Shown here one piece after another: positions 32,968 to 42,715 of a stretch of 64,000 nt of DNA. Below the pieces are notes generated by a model that saw only the letters and a program-made list of their open reading frames with translations, made no database searches and had not been told where the DNA came from. A program made the position numbers and the translations under genes. Location: the NCBI GenBank assembly GCA_949300325.1, contig CASGDQ010000021.1, positions 1 to 64,000 of the forward strand, given 5' to 3'. Source of the stretch: an uncultured Spirochaetales bacterium (GTDB lineage Bacteria > Spirochaetota > Spirochaetia > Sphaerochaetales > Sphaerochaetaceae). Numbering within the stretch: position 1 is the first letter of the stretch; every line of letters starts with the position of its first letter.

Positions 32968-33897
32968 GTGGCAAAGAAAGCTAAAGTGTACAGCATCGAA
33001 AAAAAGCAGGCTCGCTGGGGATTCGTTTTTACAATTCCATGTCTTATTTTCTTTGCTGTTTTCAGTTTTTATCCTATCATCAATGCATTCTGGACATCAC
33101 TTACAAACAGGCAGGCAATAGCCAGGACCAGCAAGTTCGTGGGTTTGGAAAACTACATCTACATATTCACAAAAGATAATGGAGGATTTCCTCTTTCAAA
33201 TTCAATCAGAGCTACCTTGATCTTCACGATAGGCACGTTCATTCCGATGATAATAATTTCCCTGATCGTCGCAGTGTTCCTCATGCAGCTCAGAAAGGAT
33301 AAATACAGGGGTTTTTTCCAGCTGGCATATTATACGCCTGCTGTTCTCTCCTCGGTTGTGGCCGCTTCGATCTGGATGATCATTTTCGATCCGCGCGGGC
33401 TTATGAACCAGGTATCCAATTTTGTAATGCACACATCCGGTGTCGATTATAACTGGCTGGTCGATTCAACTATGCTCCAGATCTCGACTATGCTGATCTA
33501 TTTCTGGAAATATATAGGATACTTCGTAATCCTCTTCATAACAGGACTTGCGTCGATTCCTTCCGTGATATATGAGGCTGCTACGGTCGATGGCTCGTCC
33601 CGCTGGCATACCTTCTGGCATATAACGCTGCCTCTATTGAAGCCGACGACGGCCATGGTCTCCATTATGGCGATGCTGCAGTGCCTTAAGACATTCAGCA
33701 CCCAGTACATGCTTTTCCAGGGAGGCTCATCAAGGGCGCCGATAGATGTCATCACTATGAACATCTATTTCACAGGTATCAGGAACGGACGTCTTGGAAG
33801 GGCGAGCGCCATGTCCATAGTGCTGTTCTTGATAATGCTTATCTTCACTTATCTGCAGCTGGTTGCTAACCGCTCAAGTGAGGATGTCGAATACTAG
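32968..33897 (+). CDS. Sugar ABC transporter permease, MalF type
   Basis: 309 residues from the GTG at 32968 (AAAGGAG upstream; the nearby ATG at 32961 is out of frame). Six membrane segments and the EAA loop YEAATVDGSSRWHTFWHITL, where the ATPase docks. Partner of the MalG-type protein at 33908. Inner membrane. Confidence 0.93.
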   Translation: MAKKAKVYSIEKKQARWGFVFTIPCLIFFAVFSFYPIINAFWTSLTNRQAIARTSKFVGLENYIYIFTKDNGGFPLSNSIRATLIFTIGTFIPMIIISLIVAVFLMQLRKDKYRGFFQLAYYTPAVLSSVVAASIWMIIFDPRGLMNQVSNFVMHTSGVDYNWLVDSTMLQISTMLIYFWKYIGYFVILFITGLASIPSVIYEAATVDGSSRWHTFWHITLPLLKPTTAMVSIMAMLQCLKTFSTQYMLFQGGSSRAPIDVITMNIYFTGIRNGRLGRASAMSIVLFLIMLIFTYLQLVANRSSEDVEY

Positions 33898-33907
33898 GAG
33901 GGCAGGG

Positions 33908-34783
33908 ATGACAAAATTCGTTGGAAAAATAACAGTTGCAGAAGTCCTGATCTGGATATTCCTGATTCTCGTCCTGCTTTTTACCATTGTTCCTATACTT
34001 TTCATGTTCGTATCCTCCTTCATGGACAGCAAGCAGATATTGGCCATGCCGTTCCATTGGATACCTTCAAGAGCGTATTTCACTTCATCTGACAGGACGT
34101 TTTTTACAAACTTCTACCGTGCGATCATGGGGAACAACTCAGATCCGATATTCTTCAGGAATCTAATAAACTCGCTGGTGGTGGCCATAACTGACAGCTT
34201 CACCACCGTCATCCTTGCATCCCTTTGCGGATACGGGCTTGCGAAGTTCAAGTTCCGCGGCAGGAATTTCGTGTTCATCTCCATAATGGCTACGATGATG
34301 ATCCCGTTTGAAGCGATCATGATACCGCTTTACATGGTTGCATCCTCTTTCAAGATCATAAACACATACCGTGGTCTTATAATCCCATTCATGGTGTCTG
34401 CTTTCGGAGTATTCCAGATGAGGCAGTATCTGCTCACATTCCCGTCAGAGTATATAGATGCGGCGCGTGTGGACGGGCTTCCAGAGCCTGGCATATATGC
34501 CCGGATAGTGCTTCCTAACTGCAAGCCTGTCATAGCAACCCTTGGAATCCTTTCCTTCAGAAACCAGTGGGATAATCTCCTGTGGCCTCTTCTTGTTGCT
34601 CAAAGCGAGAAGATGAAGACTATACCTCTTTATATAACCAAATTCAGCGAGGAGAAGATGACGGATGAAGGAGCTATGATGGCTTGTGCTCTTCTTGCTT
34701 CCATTCCGATGTTCATACTTTTCTTCACATTGAGCCGTTACTTTTTAGGCGGTGCCGCTGTTTATGATTCCAGAAAAGGTTGA
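33908..34783 (+). CDS. Sugar ABC transporter permease, MalG type
   Basis: 291 residues from the ATG at 33908 (AGGAGGGCAGGG upstream). Six membrane segments, EAA loop EYIDAARVDGLPEPGIYARI and a C-terminal ALLASIPMFILFFTLSRYF ending with the GGAAVYDSRKG tail typical of the family. It forms the channel with the MalF-type partner. Three bases separate its stop from the start of the second binding protein. Confidence 0.93.
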   Translation: MTKFVGKITVAEVLIWIFLILVLLFTIVPILFMFVSSFMDSKQILAMPFHWIPSRAYFTSSDRTFFTNFYRAIMGNNSDPIFFRNLINSLVVAITDSFTTVILASLCGYGLAKFKFRGRNFVFISIMATMMIPFEAIMIPLYMVASSFKIINTYRGLIIPFMVSAFGVFQMRQYLLTFPSEYIDAARVDGLPEPGIYARIVLPNCKPVIATLGILSFRNQWDNLLWPLLVAQSEKMKTIPLYITKFSEEKMTDEGAMMACALLASIPMFILFFTLSRYFLGGAAVYDSRKG

Positions 34784-34786
34784 TGG

Positions 34787-36109
34787 ATGATAAGAGGTGT
34801 ACGGAATTTTCTTATAACCTTGGCTATTGTGGCCCTGCTTGCGCTTGCCGCTGTCTGTGTACGCATCATGTTCAAACCCGAGGATGGAGCAGCAGGCCCC
34901 GCAGAGCCTATTGTTATTGAATATTGGACCCACGTCGATGCCCAGCGCAGCAAGCTGGAGGAACGTCTTATTGAGGAGTTCATGCGGGATAATCCCGGCA
35001 TAACGGTCCATAGAAGCGAATATACGGCAGTGGAGATGCTCAATGTGGTGAATACCGCATTCGATGCATCCCAGGCCCCGGATTTCTTCAATTTCCCCGC
35101 AGAGGGTATTGCGGAGCTTCTTTATTCCGGACGATTGGAGCCTGTTGATTATCAGGCATCGGGCTTTGGAAATAAGGAAGGCCTGCTGGATACTTATCTT
35201 GACGGGGTTTTTTCTGCTGTCACAATGGATGACAAGATTTATGGAATACCTTTGGAGCTGACAAACTGGTGCTTGTATATAAACAGGAATCTCTTTGAGC
35301 AGGCAGGACTTGATCCCGATAATGATTATCCGAAGACATGGGAGGAAATGGTTGCAGTCTGCCAAAAGCTCGTAAAGCGTGACGGTGCGGTGCTTGAGCG
35401 CAGAGGATTTGATTTCCGTTATCCTTATTACCTTGTGTTTTTCGTTCCGATGGTAGAGCAGCTCGGAGGGTCTGTAATAAGTCCTGATGGAAAGAGCTAT
35501 ATCTACAATGATGAAGCCTGGGAAAAGGCCCTGTCATTCATGGCGTCCTGGGGGCCGTTGGATCTCAATCTCGGTTCTCCGACATATATAAATGCCAGGA
35601 CGATTTTCAACCAGGAAAAGATCGCGATGTGCCTTTCCGGGCTTTATCAGGAGAGCCGCATGGAAACGGATAACCCGTCTTTTTATAATAGCGAAGAATG
35701 GATGGTTGTACCGTTTCCGACATTCTCTTCTTCTGTTGAGAAGCTTGGAACCGCGCCTTATCCGCATTTCTTCTTGGTTAATTCCTCTTCTTCTGACCGT
35801 GTGAAGACCGCATGCTGGAAGCTTATAGGATATTTTGCTTCCCATGGGGAGGATTACCTTAGAGAGATAAACCTGATAGTCCCGCGCAAGGATCTAATTG
35901 ACAGCCCACTTTTCAGCAACATACCTTACAGCAGTGTGTTTCTTGAACAGATGTCATACAGCCATCCTGTATATTCCGGCAGGCATGCCGCCCAGATACA
36001 GAACCTGATAGGCGAGGCTGTCGAGTCGGTGATGCTTTCAGGAGAATCCCCTGAAAAGGCTGTGATATCCTTAAGAGCGTCCGTACAGGAACTTTTTTAT
36101 GAAAATTAG
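34787..36109 (+). CDS. Second, membrane-anchored sugar-binding protein
   Basis: 440 residues, clearly homologous to the binding protein at 31601 over its whole length: IEYWTHVDAQRSKLEER, PLELTNWCLYINRNLFEQAG, ERRGFDFRYPYYL, LGSPTYINARTIFNQE. Instead of a cleavable signal peptide it begins with a basic stretch and one long helix (about 8-27, FLITLAIVALLALAAVCV) without an obvious cleavage site, so it should stay tethered to the inner membrane. AAAGG precedes the ATG. A tethered copy may hand ligand to the permeases or to the YesM sensor. Its 3' end overlaps the convergent yesN gene by four bases. Confidence 0.85.
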   Translation: MIRGVRNFLITLAIVALLALAAVCVRIMFKPEDGAAGPAEPIVIEYWTHVDAQRSKLEERLIEEFMRDNPGITVHRSEYTAVEMLNVVNTAFDASQAPDFFNFPAEGIAELLYSGRLEPVDYQASGFGNKEGLLDTYLDGVFSAVTMDDKIYGIPLELTNWCLYINRNLFEQAGLDPDNDYPKTWEEMVAVCQKLVKRDGAVLERRGFDFRYPYYLVFFVPMVEQLGGSVISPDGKSYIYNDEAWEKALSFMASWGPLDLNLGSPTYINARTIFNQEKIAMCLSGLYQESRMETDNPSFYNSEEWMVVPFPTFSSSVEKLGTAPYPHFFLVNSSSSDRVKTACWKLIGYFASHGEDYLREINLIVPRKDLIDSPLFSNIPYSSVFLEQMSYSHPVYSGRHAAQIQNLIGEAVESVMLSGESPEKAVISLRASVQELFYEN

Positions 36110-36864
36110 CATCCATCACGGAATTGTGTGGGTGTGGTGTTGAAATAGCGTTTGAACAGCTTTGTGAAATATCCAGGGGTTGGAAAGCCGCTGTTTGTGG
36201 CTATCTCGCTGATGTTCATGTTCGAATGCTTAAGAAGATATACCGCACGGTTCATCCTGAGTGCGTTCATATATTGCAGGAAGTTCATCCCTGTGACCTC
36301 TTTGAATAATGTGGACAGATGGCTTTCGGAAAGCCTTACCGCTTCTGCCACATCGGCAAGTCCTATCTGCTTGGTGCAGTTTTCCTTCATGTTGTTTATC
36401 GCCATTTGGACTGTATGGTTCTGTACAGTTGTTGGAAGCTCTATTTCCATCCCGTCCGCATTCTTATGTATTTCCAGCTCTTTATTCTCTTCTCTCACAC
36501 GTTCTGCAAGGCGTGCCAGCGTCTCTTCCAGCTCATCATCGTCGATAGGCTTTTTTAAATAGTCGAACACGCCGAGACGGATGGCCCTTTTCGTATACTC
36601 AAAATCGGTATGCCCCGATAGTATGATAGCATTGTTGACCGGACAGGATGAGAGCATCTCCAGACCGTTTTTTCCTGGAAGCCTGATGTCTGTTATTACG
36701 ATATCAGGCTCTGTCTCCTTTATCAGGGCCTCTCCTTTGATTCCATCGTCCGCAGTTCCTATAAGATTGATGCCGAGCTTGTCCCAGTTTATTGACAGCA
36801 CAAGCTCCTTTAAGAATATCTGTTCGTCCTCGACGATTACCGCAGTAAGCGGTGCAATGCTCAT
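36106..36864 (-). CDS. yesN: YesN-type response regulator with AraC HTH
   Basis: 252 residues. Receiver domain 1-120 with the phospho-acceptor Asp at about 59 (DIVITDIRLPGKNG) and KKPID switch Lys. The C-terminal AraC DNA-binding domain (about 155-252) has EAVRLSESHLSTLFKEVTG and ISEIATNSGFPTPGYFTKLF. Such regulators activate neighbouring sugar ABC operons, here the one at 31601-36109. Encoded after the kinase with a four-base overlap. Confidence 0.92.
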   Translation of the reverse strand: MSIAPLTAVIVEDEQIFLKELVLSINWDKLGINLIGTADDGIKGEALIKETEPDIVITDIRLPGKNGLEMLSSCPVNNAIILSGHTDFEYTKRAIRLGVFDYLKKPIDDDELEETLARLAERVREENKELEIHKNADGMEIELPTTVQNHTVQMAINNMKENCTKQIGLADVAEAVRLSESHLSTLFKEVTGMNFLQYMNALRMNRAVYLLKHSNMNISEIATNSGFPTPGYFTKLFKRYFNTTPTQFRDGC

Positions 36865-38567
36865 ATTTCTTCCTCCTGATAGGGGATTCCTATTATGATT
36901 TCTGTGTATTCATTCAGCTTTGAAGAGATTTTGAATACGAGTTTATCTCCGTATTTAAGGAATAATCTCCTATATACATTGTATATCCCTACATGGCCCT
37001 GATGGAACAGCTCTTCAAGGTCTATGTTTTCATCTTCAAATCCTATGCCGTCATCCCAGACGCTGAAGAACACATAGCTTCCGTCCCTTTTTATCTCGAT
37101 CTTCAGATGCCAGTCTCCGCTCTTGGGTTCCAGTCCGTGTATTACGCTGTTTTCGACAAGGGGCTGCAGCATGAGGCGGGGAGTGATGATCGATTTCAAT
37201 TCTTGCGGACATATTATCTCGTAGTTCAGCTTGTCTCCGAAACGGATTTTCTGGATCATGAGATAGCTTTCCACCAGATCTATCGTCTCAAACAGCGTGC
37301 AGGTGCTTTCATGGGTGTCTATCGACGATCTGAGAAGCTTTCCAAGCTTTACGCTTATCGTGTAGATATCCTTTTCCCCGTTAAGCTTTGCCAGCGCCTT
37401 TATGGTGTTCAGCGTATTGAATAAGAAGTGGGGATTCATCTGGCTCTCCAGCGCTTTCCTTTCCGCCTCGGACAGCTTTGCTTCCTCTTCCCTCGTTATT
37501 TCAAGAAGCTCCTTGATCTGGCTGACCATGACGTTGAACGATTTTGAGAGCGTGTCGAAATCGGATATGCCTGTCGTCTCCAGATGCGCGTCCAGATTCC
37601 CTTCCTCGATTTTCTTCATTGAAGAGGAAAGGCTTTTGAGCCGGCGGCTTATCGAGTGGGAGAACACGAGGGAAAGAAATACCGATATCACAAGCCCTAC
37701 GACCAATGAGATTATAAGGATTGTTGTCCATTGCTCCAGATTTTCCGTGTATGCGTCTTTGGCGCTTATGGCGATCAGGAAAAAATCCGTGCCTTCTATA
37801 TCTGTGTAAAATCTCGTCGAATCCTCATTGCTGAGCTCCGGTATGTTTGCAAAGGAACCGAAAAGGTTCTGGTGTATCAGGGAGTATGCGGAGTATGTTT
37901 CCTTATCTGCTATGACGAGCTCTGAAAACAGGTTGTCGGTATTGAGAATCCCAAGTGCGGAATTGTATATGTCGACTATCACGTAACCGACAGGATCGCC
38001 GTCAGGGGAGAATATCCTTCTTAAAATCGATGCGAATATCTGTTTTCCTTCTTCCGTCCTATGGTCTTCTATTGAGATTATCGAAGCCCTTTCTCCCTTT
38101 GCCTTCTGATTGGCTATCGATATTATGTTTGTGCTGTCCCACTGGTTGCTGTGGGTCCTCAAGTCATATATTTCAGGAAAATTATGTGTGCTGATCCTGA
38201 CTTTGCCGGATAAGGATACTATGTTGGCGCTTGCTCTGTATGTATCGGAACGCATTGTAGAAAAAAGTACATTGTATATGTTTTTTATCTCCTCATCATC
38301 CGCAATCCCTGCATCCTTTTCGACTGCGGAGATGACAGCCGGATCTATCGATATCTGATAGCATTTGTGTCTGTACTCCTCTAAGACCATACCGATCTGG
38401 TTTGCATCTTTCTGTAGGCTGCTTTCAGCTTGGATCTGGAGTGCATTTTTAAGATTTGTTCCGCTTGATGACAGATAATAGACCATGAAAAGAAAGAACG
38501 GCACAATCATGACTATGAGGAAATAGAACAGCAGGCGTGCAAACAGCGAAGAGCTCAATCTTTTCAT
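36861..38567 (-). CDS. yesM: YesM-type sensor histidine kinase
   Basis: 568 residues. Helix at about 8-30, a periplasmic sensor domain (about 31-275), a second helix (about 278-302), a HAMP domain (about 300-350) and a His_kinase/HATPase module. The phospho-acceptor is in ESQMNPHFLFNTLNTI (His about 380) with LMLQPLVENSVIHGL and VWDDGIGF for ATP binding. It pairs with the YesN-type regulator. On the minus strand TATAAT lies eight bases before the ATG without a ribosome site, so a leaderless start is likely. The ligand may be presented by the linked binding proteins. Confidence 0.92.
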   Translation of the reverse strand: MKRLSSSLFARLLFYFLIVMIVPFFLFMVYYLSSSGTNLKNALQIQAESSLQKDANQIGMVLEEYRHKCYQISIDPAVISAVEKDAGIADDEEIKNIYNVLFSTMRSDTYRASANIVSLSGKVRISTHNFPEIYDLRTHSNQWDSTNIISIANQKAKGERASIISIEDHRTEEGKQIFASILRRIFSPDGDPVGYVIVDIYNSALGILNTDNLFSELVIADKETYSAYSLIHQNLFGSFANIPELSNEDSTRFYTDIEGTDFFLIAISAKDAYTENLEQWTTILIISLVVGLVISVFLSLVFSHSISRRLKSLSSSMKKIEEGNLDAHLETTGISDFDTLSKSFNVMVSQIKELLEITREEEAKLSEAERKALESQMNPHFLFNTLNTIKALAKLNGEKDIYTISVKLGKLLRSSIDTHESTCTLFETIDLVESYLMIQKIRFGDKLNYEIICPQELKSIITPRLMLQPLVENSVIHGLEPKSGDWHLKIEIKRDGSYVFFSVWDDGIGFEDENIDLEELFHQGHVGIYNVYRRLFLKYGDKLVFKISSKLNEYTEIIIGIPYQEEEI

Positions 38568-38708
38568 GGATATGAATTATAACCTGCTTATGCCCTTGGC
38601 AGAGATATTTTTTTATTGAATTGTATTCGATTGTGCCAGGTGAAAAGGATGGATTGTCCAATTTATGAAAGCATTGTAATGTGTTTTGGGGTACAATGCA
38701 TAATCAGT

Positions 38709-39848
38709 ATGAAAGACAGACTTCTTTTTCCAACTTGTGCACTTCTGATGCTTCTTCTTGGCGCCAGTGATGCACTGAGGGGGATTTTCTCTCCCTTGTT
38801 CATTGGAACATTCGGATATTCTACAGGACAGGTCGGTCTGATCGTCTCCGCCAGCTATTTGGGAAATCTCGTGTGTCTGCTTTCTGGTGGAATCCTGCTT
38901 GACAAGATAGGAATAAAGAAATCGTTCATGCTTTTTATTCTCATCATGATGCTCTCAGAGATCCTTCTTCTCTTTGGATATAAGTTTCCTCTGCTTGTCT
39001 CCGGTTTTTTTGTCTCTCTTGGAGTGTCCACGCTTTTAAACACTACGATAAATCTGATAAGCGATAGGTTTTCAAATGATAAGCCGATGACATATCTGAA
39101 CATGCTTTTTTTCCTTCAAGGAATCGGCACCTCCGGATCGCAGTTCATCCTTTCCCGATATTCTTCCTCCTGGAGGGCTTGGAATCTGACTTTGATTACG
39201 ATTGCTCTGCTGCTCATACCTGTGATGATTTTGATCAGGCAGTGTGGAAATATTGAGAGAAAAAGAGTGGATCAGGATTGTGCCTTTGAAGAAAACGATG
39301 AAAAAAAGCCGTGCATGACAAAACTGGCTTTTATCACTCTTGCTCTTGCTTTTTATTTGATAGCCGAGCATGGAGTGACAAATTATTTCATGATTTATGG
39401 GACTCAGCATCTTGCTTTGAGCCCCTCTTATGCAGGAAATGCTTTAGCCTCGTTCTCAATAGGCATCATGCTGGGCCGTCTGGTATTCGGGCTTGCCATG
39501 ACAAGGATCGGAGAGAAAAGGATGCTTCTTCTTTCGCTTCTTTTCTGCTCGATCTTTTATATCGCCGTATATGTTTTCTCTTTATCCGCTTTACTCTTTT
39601 TTGCAGGACTGGCCTGTGCAATAGTTTATCCTACTCTCACAGCATCTGTAAGAAGCTTCGTCCCATCCTTCATGGGTGCAAGAGCAACGACCATGGTTAT
39701 TGCCGCAGCCAGCATTTTCGACGTGGTGTTCAATTTCGTATTCGGATATATGATTTCCATTCTGGGTTATAGGATTTCGATGTATTTCCTTCCCCTATGC
39801 ATGGTTTTGGCGTTGCTTTCTCTGCTTATGGCAAGATTGCATAAATGA
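38709..39848 (+). CDS. Major facilitator superfamily transporter
   Basis: 379 residues from the ATG at 38709, about twelve helices. MFS features: SDALRGIFSPLFIGTFGYST in the first loop region, LSGGILLDKIGIKKSFML (loop 2-3 motif), and in the second half GIMLGRLVFGLAMTRIGEKR. The shape is that of FucP/sugar or drug carriers; substrate unknown. Poor ribosome site. Convergent with the oxidoreductase gene. Confidence 0.85.
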   Translation: MKDRLLFPTCALLMLLLGASDALRGIFSPLFIGTFGYSTGQVGLIVSASYLGNLVCLLSGGILLDKIGIKKSFMLFILIMMLSEILLLFGYKFPLLVSGFFVSLGVSTLLNTTINLISDRFSNDKPMTYLNMLFFLQGIGTSGSQFILSRYSSSWRAWNLTLITIALLLIPVMILIRQCGNIERKRVDQDCAFEENDEKKPCMTKLAFITLALAFYLIAEHGVTNYFMIYGTQHLALSPSYAGNALASFSIGIMLGRLVFGLAMTRIGEKRMLLLSLLFCSIFYIAVYVFSLSALLFFAGLACAIVYPTLTASVRSFVPSFMGARATTMVIAAASIFDVVFNFVFGYMISILGYRISMYFLPLCMVLALLSLLMARLHK

Positions 39849-39853
39849 GCTTC

Positions 39854-41200
39854 TTACTGTTCTTCGCTTATCCCCTCGGCACGTCCAGCCCATTCGAATA
39901 CTATCCCATCTTCAGGATCATAGGCTTGTGATTTTATCTCATCGTCCTTGATGAGCATCTCCACTTGCCCGGTCTTCCTCGATTTCTCGGCTGCAAAGAC
40001 CATCATATGGCTGTCGATAGATGCTTCCAGCGTGCTTGAAGCGCTATGGATTCCGTTCATCTCCATTATGAATGATTTGACTATTTCCTCATCCCCGCCG
40101 CCATGTCCGCTGCAGGTTTCTTCCAATGGTATGACTTGCTCTTCTTCTCCGAACCGGCGCAGCACCAATTGGTTTTTCTCCATATCGCCTTCGATTTCCC
40201 CCTCGGTGCCGAACAGCTTGATAGTACGGTGATTATCTGCGGTGAATCCTGTCATGGTGAAGGTTGCAGTCACGTTTGAAGCGAATTCCATCGATACGAC
40301 CTGATGGTCGACCACGTCGTTATCCGAATAAAAGACACATCTGCCGTAGGGGCCGTTGCAGATCGCATCATACAGTTTTTCTTCATCCGGACTGTCTGCA
40401 AGTATGTTGCAGGGCCAGTTGTCTCCTGGATTATGCCTTATCCCTGTTCTTTTATTGGTAATGTAGATTTTTTCTGCATCGAAAGGACATCTTTGTTTTG
40501 CCTTGCAGCCGTCCATGCAGCGTCTGCTCGCTCCCTGCGGTGCGTTTTCTGCCTTGAAATATGACAGCCCGCCGTAGCTTGCAATCTTTTTGCAAGGACT
40601 GCCGACCAAATATCTGATGATATCCATATCATGACAGGATTTCTGCATCAGCATAGGGGAGGATAAGCTTTCGTTCCTCCAATTTCCCCTTATAAAAGAA
40701 TGGGCTTGGTGCCAATAGCCTACATGCTCGATGGCATCAAGGCTCATGAGTTTTCCTATTGCGTTATTTTCAAGAAGGGATTTTATTGTTTTATAAAACG
40801 GGGTATACCGCAATACGTGGCAGACTACGACAAGGTGCCCTTCTTTTTTAGCTTTCTTTTCCAGCAGCTCGACTTCTTCTTTTTTAGGGGAAATCGGTTT
40901 TTCCAAAAGTATGTCATATCCTTTTTCCAAGGCCTTGACCGCTTGCTTGACATGCTCCTGATCTTGAGTCGCAATGATAGCCGCATCTGCAAGTTTTTCT
41001 CTATTAAGCAGTTCGTCTGCGTCATGAAAGACCATCGATGGATCAAGATTGAAAAGCTTTGCAGCCTTATCACGCTTTTCTTTCTTGGGGTCGGCAACAG
41101 CTTTTATTTCCATTTCCTCAGGGTGGGTGAGCGCATATTGGGCATAGCTGTCCAACCCCCTGGAGCCTAGTCCGATTATGGCAAATGAAATCTTTCTCAT
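39854..41200 (-). CDS. Gfo/Idh/MocA-family oxidoreductase
   Basis: 448 residues. Rossmann start FAIIGLGSRGLDSYAQYAL, NAD-binding DAAIIATQDQEHVKQAVKAL and the substrate Lys in ILLEKPISPKKEEVE (EKP). A Cys-rich insertion (CMDGCKAKQRCPFD, about 225-240) is found in a subgroup of this family. These enzymes oxidise or epimerise sugars and inositols with NAD(P) in the cytoplasm. Single gene with a strong leaderless-type promoter, divergent from the MATE pump. Confidence 0.9.
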   Translation of the reverse strand: MRKISFAIIGLGSRGLDSYAQYALTHPEEMEIKAVADPKKEKRDKAAKLFNLDPSMVFHDADELLNREKLADAAIIATQDQEHVKQAVKALEKGYDILLEKPISPKKEEVELLEKKAKKEGHLVVVCHVLRYTPFYKTIKSLLENNAIGKLMSLDAIEHVGYWHQAHSFIRGNWRNESLSSPMLMQKSCHDMDIIRYLVGSPCKKIASYGGLSYFKAENAPQGASRRCMDGCKAKQRCPFDAEKIYITNKRTGIRHNPGDNWPCNILADSPDEEKLYDAICNGPYGRCVFYSDNDVVDHQVVSMEFASNVTATFTMTGFTADNHRTIKLFGTEGEIEGDMEKNQLVLRRFGEEEQVIPLEETCSGHGGGDEEIVKSFIMEMNGIHSASSTLEASIDSHMMVFAAEKSRKTGQVEMLIKDDEIKSQAYDPEDGIVFEWAGRAEGISEEQ

Positions 41201-41206
41201 ACCATG

Positions 41207-41235
41207 ATTATATGGGCAACGTTTTTCTCAGGCAA
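41207..41235 (-). promoter_or_regulatory. Promoter of the oxidoreductase gene, leaderless type
   Basis: On the minus strand TTGCCT (41235-41230), 17-base spacer, perfect TATAAT (41212-41207), then six bases to the ATG at 41200. Confidence 0.65.
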
Positions 41236-41245
41236 TAAAGGAAGG

Positions 41246-41274
41246 TTGAAAAAAATCCCATCGGATTACATAAT
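41246..41274 (+). promoter_or_regulatory. Promoter of the MATE gene, leaderless type
   Basis: TTGAAA (41246-41251), 17-base spacer, CATAAT (41269-41274), then eight bases to the ATG at 41283. No ribosome-binding site. Confidence 0.6.
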
Positions 41275-41282
41275 AGCGGAAT

Positions 41283-42650
41283 ATGAAGATTCATCAGACA
41301 GATTTCTCAAAGGGTAGCGTAAGTGCATGCATAATGAGGGTATCCCTGCCTTTGATTGTTGCTGAGATAGTCAATCTTCTTTACAGCATGGTCGACAGGA
41401 TCTATATAGGGCATATCCCGGAAGAAGGAAGCCTTGCTCTTACAGGTCTTGGCTTGTGCTTTCCGATAATCAGTCTGATCAGCGCTTTTGCCCGTCTTTA
41501 TGGCTTAAATGGAGGTGCTCCTCTTTGTGCCATGGCCCGTGGCCGTGGAGATGAGGATGAGGCCGGATTCATAATGGGCAACTCGTTCCTGCTATGTTTT
41601 CTGACCGGCGTCGTGCTCACACTGCTTACGCTTATTTTCAATAAGCCGCTTTTATATGCCTTTGGAGCAAGCGACCTGACATATCCATATGCAAGGGATT
41701 ATCTATCGATATATGCTGTCGGTTCGGTTTTTGTTTTGACAACCCTTGGCATGAATGCCTTCATCAACAGCCAGGGGTTCGCTTCTGTCGGCATGATTAC
41801 GGTGCTTATCGGTGCGGTTTTGAATATAATCTTAGATCCCATCCTCATTTTTGCATTTCATATGGGAGTGAAAGGGGCTGCGATTGCAACAGTGATCAGC
41901 CAGACCTGTTCTGCTGTTTTTGTCCTGTGGTTTTTGACCGGCAAGAATGTGGAGCTGCGGCTTAGCCTGCGTTATATGAAACTTAAAAAGGCAAGATGCA
42001 TAAAAATAGTATCGCTTGGAATAAGCGGCTTTACTATGGGAGCGACCAATTCAGTTGTGCAGCTGGTTTGCAATAAGGCTGCATATATCTGGGGCGGGGA
42101 TCTGTATGTCGGGGTCATGACGATTCTCAATTCGGTAAGAGAAATATTCAGTACTCCGATAAGCGGCATCGGAAGCGGGGCCAGCCCTGTGCTGAGCTAT
42201 AATTATGGCCGCAGAGATGGCAAGCGGGTCAGAAAAGCAAGCGATGTGATGCTTCTTTTCACGTTGGTCTATTCTTTGGCTGCATGGGCTGTGGTTGTTG
42301 TCTTTTCCCATGGCATGGCAATGCTTTTCACACAGGATAAGATGATGATTGAGGCTGCTGCCGGCGCATTGAGGATATATTTCTTCGGCTTTTTCTTCAT
42401 GTCGTTCCAAACTGCGGGACAGCAGACCTTTGTAGCCTTGGGAAAGGCCAAGCAGGCAATCTTTTTCTCCTTGTTCAGAAAAGTTGTGATAGTTGTTCCT
42501 TTGACGATACTTCTTCCATATGTGTTCGGCATAAACGGAGTCATGCTTGCAGAGCCGATAAGCAATGTCGTCGGAGGCCTGGCTGCATATCTTACGATGC
42601 GCCATATCGTAATGCCTGAGCTGAAGGGGATGGAAGCGCGGCAGATATGA
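41283..42650 (+). CDS. MATE-family efflux transporter
   Basis: 455 residues, twelve helices in two halves. The N-terminal part has RVSLPLIVAEIVNLLYSMVD and RIYIGHIPEEGSLALTGLGL, the MATE signature, and ISGIGSGASPVLSYNYGRRD at the start of the second half. It exports drugs, dyes or metabolites from the cytoplasm in exchange for Na+ or H+. Single gene. Confidence 0.92.
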   Translation: MKIHQTDFSKGSVSACIMRVSLPLIVAEIVNLLYSMVDRIYIGHIPEEGSLALTGLGLCFPIISLISAFARLYGLNGGAPLCAMARGRGDEDEAGFIMGNSFLLCFLTGVVLTLLTLIFNKPLLYAFGASDLTYPYARDYLSIYAVGSVFVLTTLGMNAFINSQGFASVGMITVLIGAVLNIILDPILIFAFHMGVKGAAIATVISQTCSAVFVLWFLTGKNVELRLSLRYMKLKKARCIKIVSLGISGFTMGATNSVVQLVCNKAAYIWGGDLYVGVMTILNSVREIFSTPISGIGSGASPVLSYNYGRRDGKRVRKASDVMLLFTLVYSLAAWAVVVVFSHGMAMLFTQDKMMIEAAAGALRIYFFGFFFMSFQTAGQQTFVALGKAKQAIFFSLFRKVVIVVPLTILLPYVFGINGVMLAEPISNVVGGLAAYLTMRHIVMPELKGMEARQI

Positions 42651-42659
42651 AAATAATAA

Positions 42660-42688
42660 CCCTCCAAATTGGTTTCCAACTTGGAGGG
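42660..42688. terminator. Terminator hairpin between convergent MATE and glgA genes
   Basis: Stem CCCTCCAA (42660-42667) with TTGGAGGG (42681-42688). T-rich bases follow in the minus direction, so it serves glgA at least. Confidence 0.65.
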
Positions 42689-42715
42689 CTGAGTGTACAT
42701 TCAGTTTTTCTTTCT

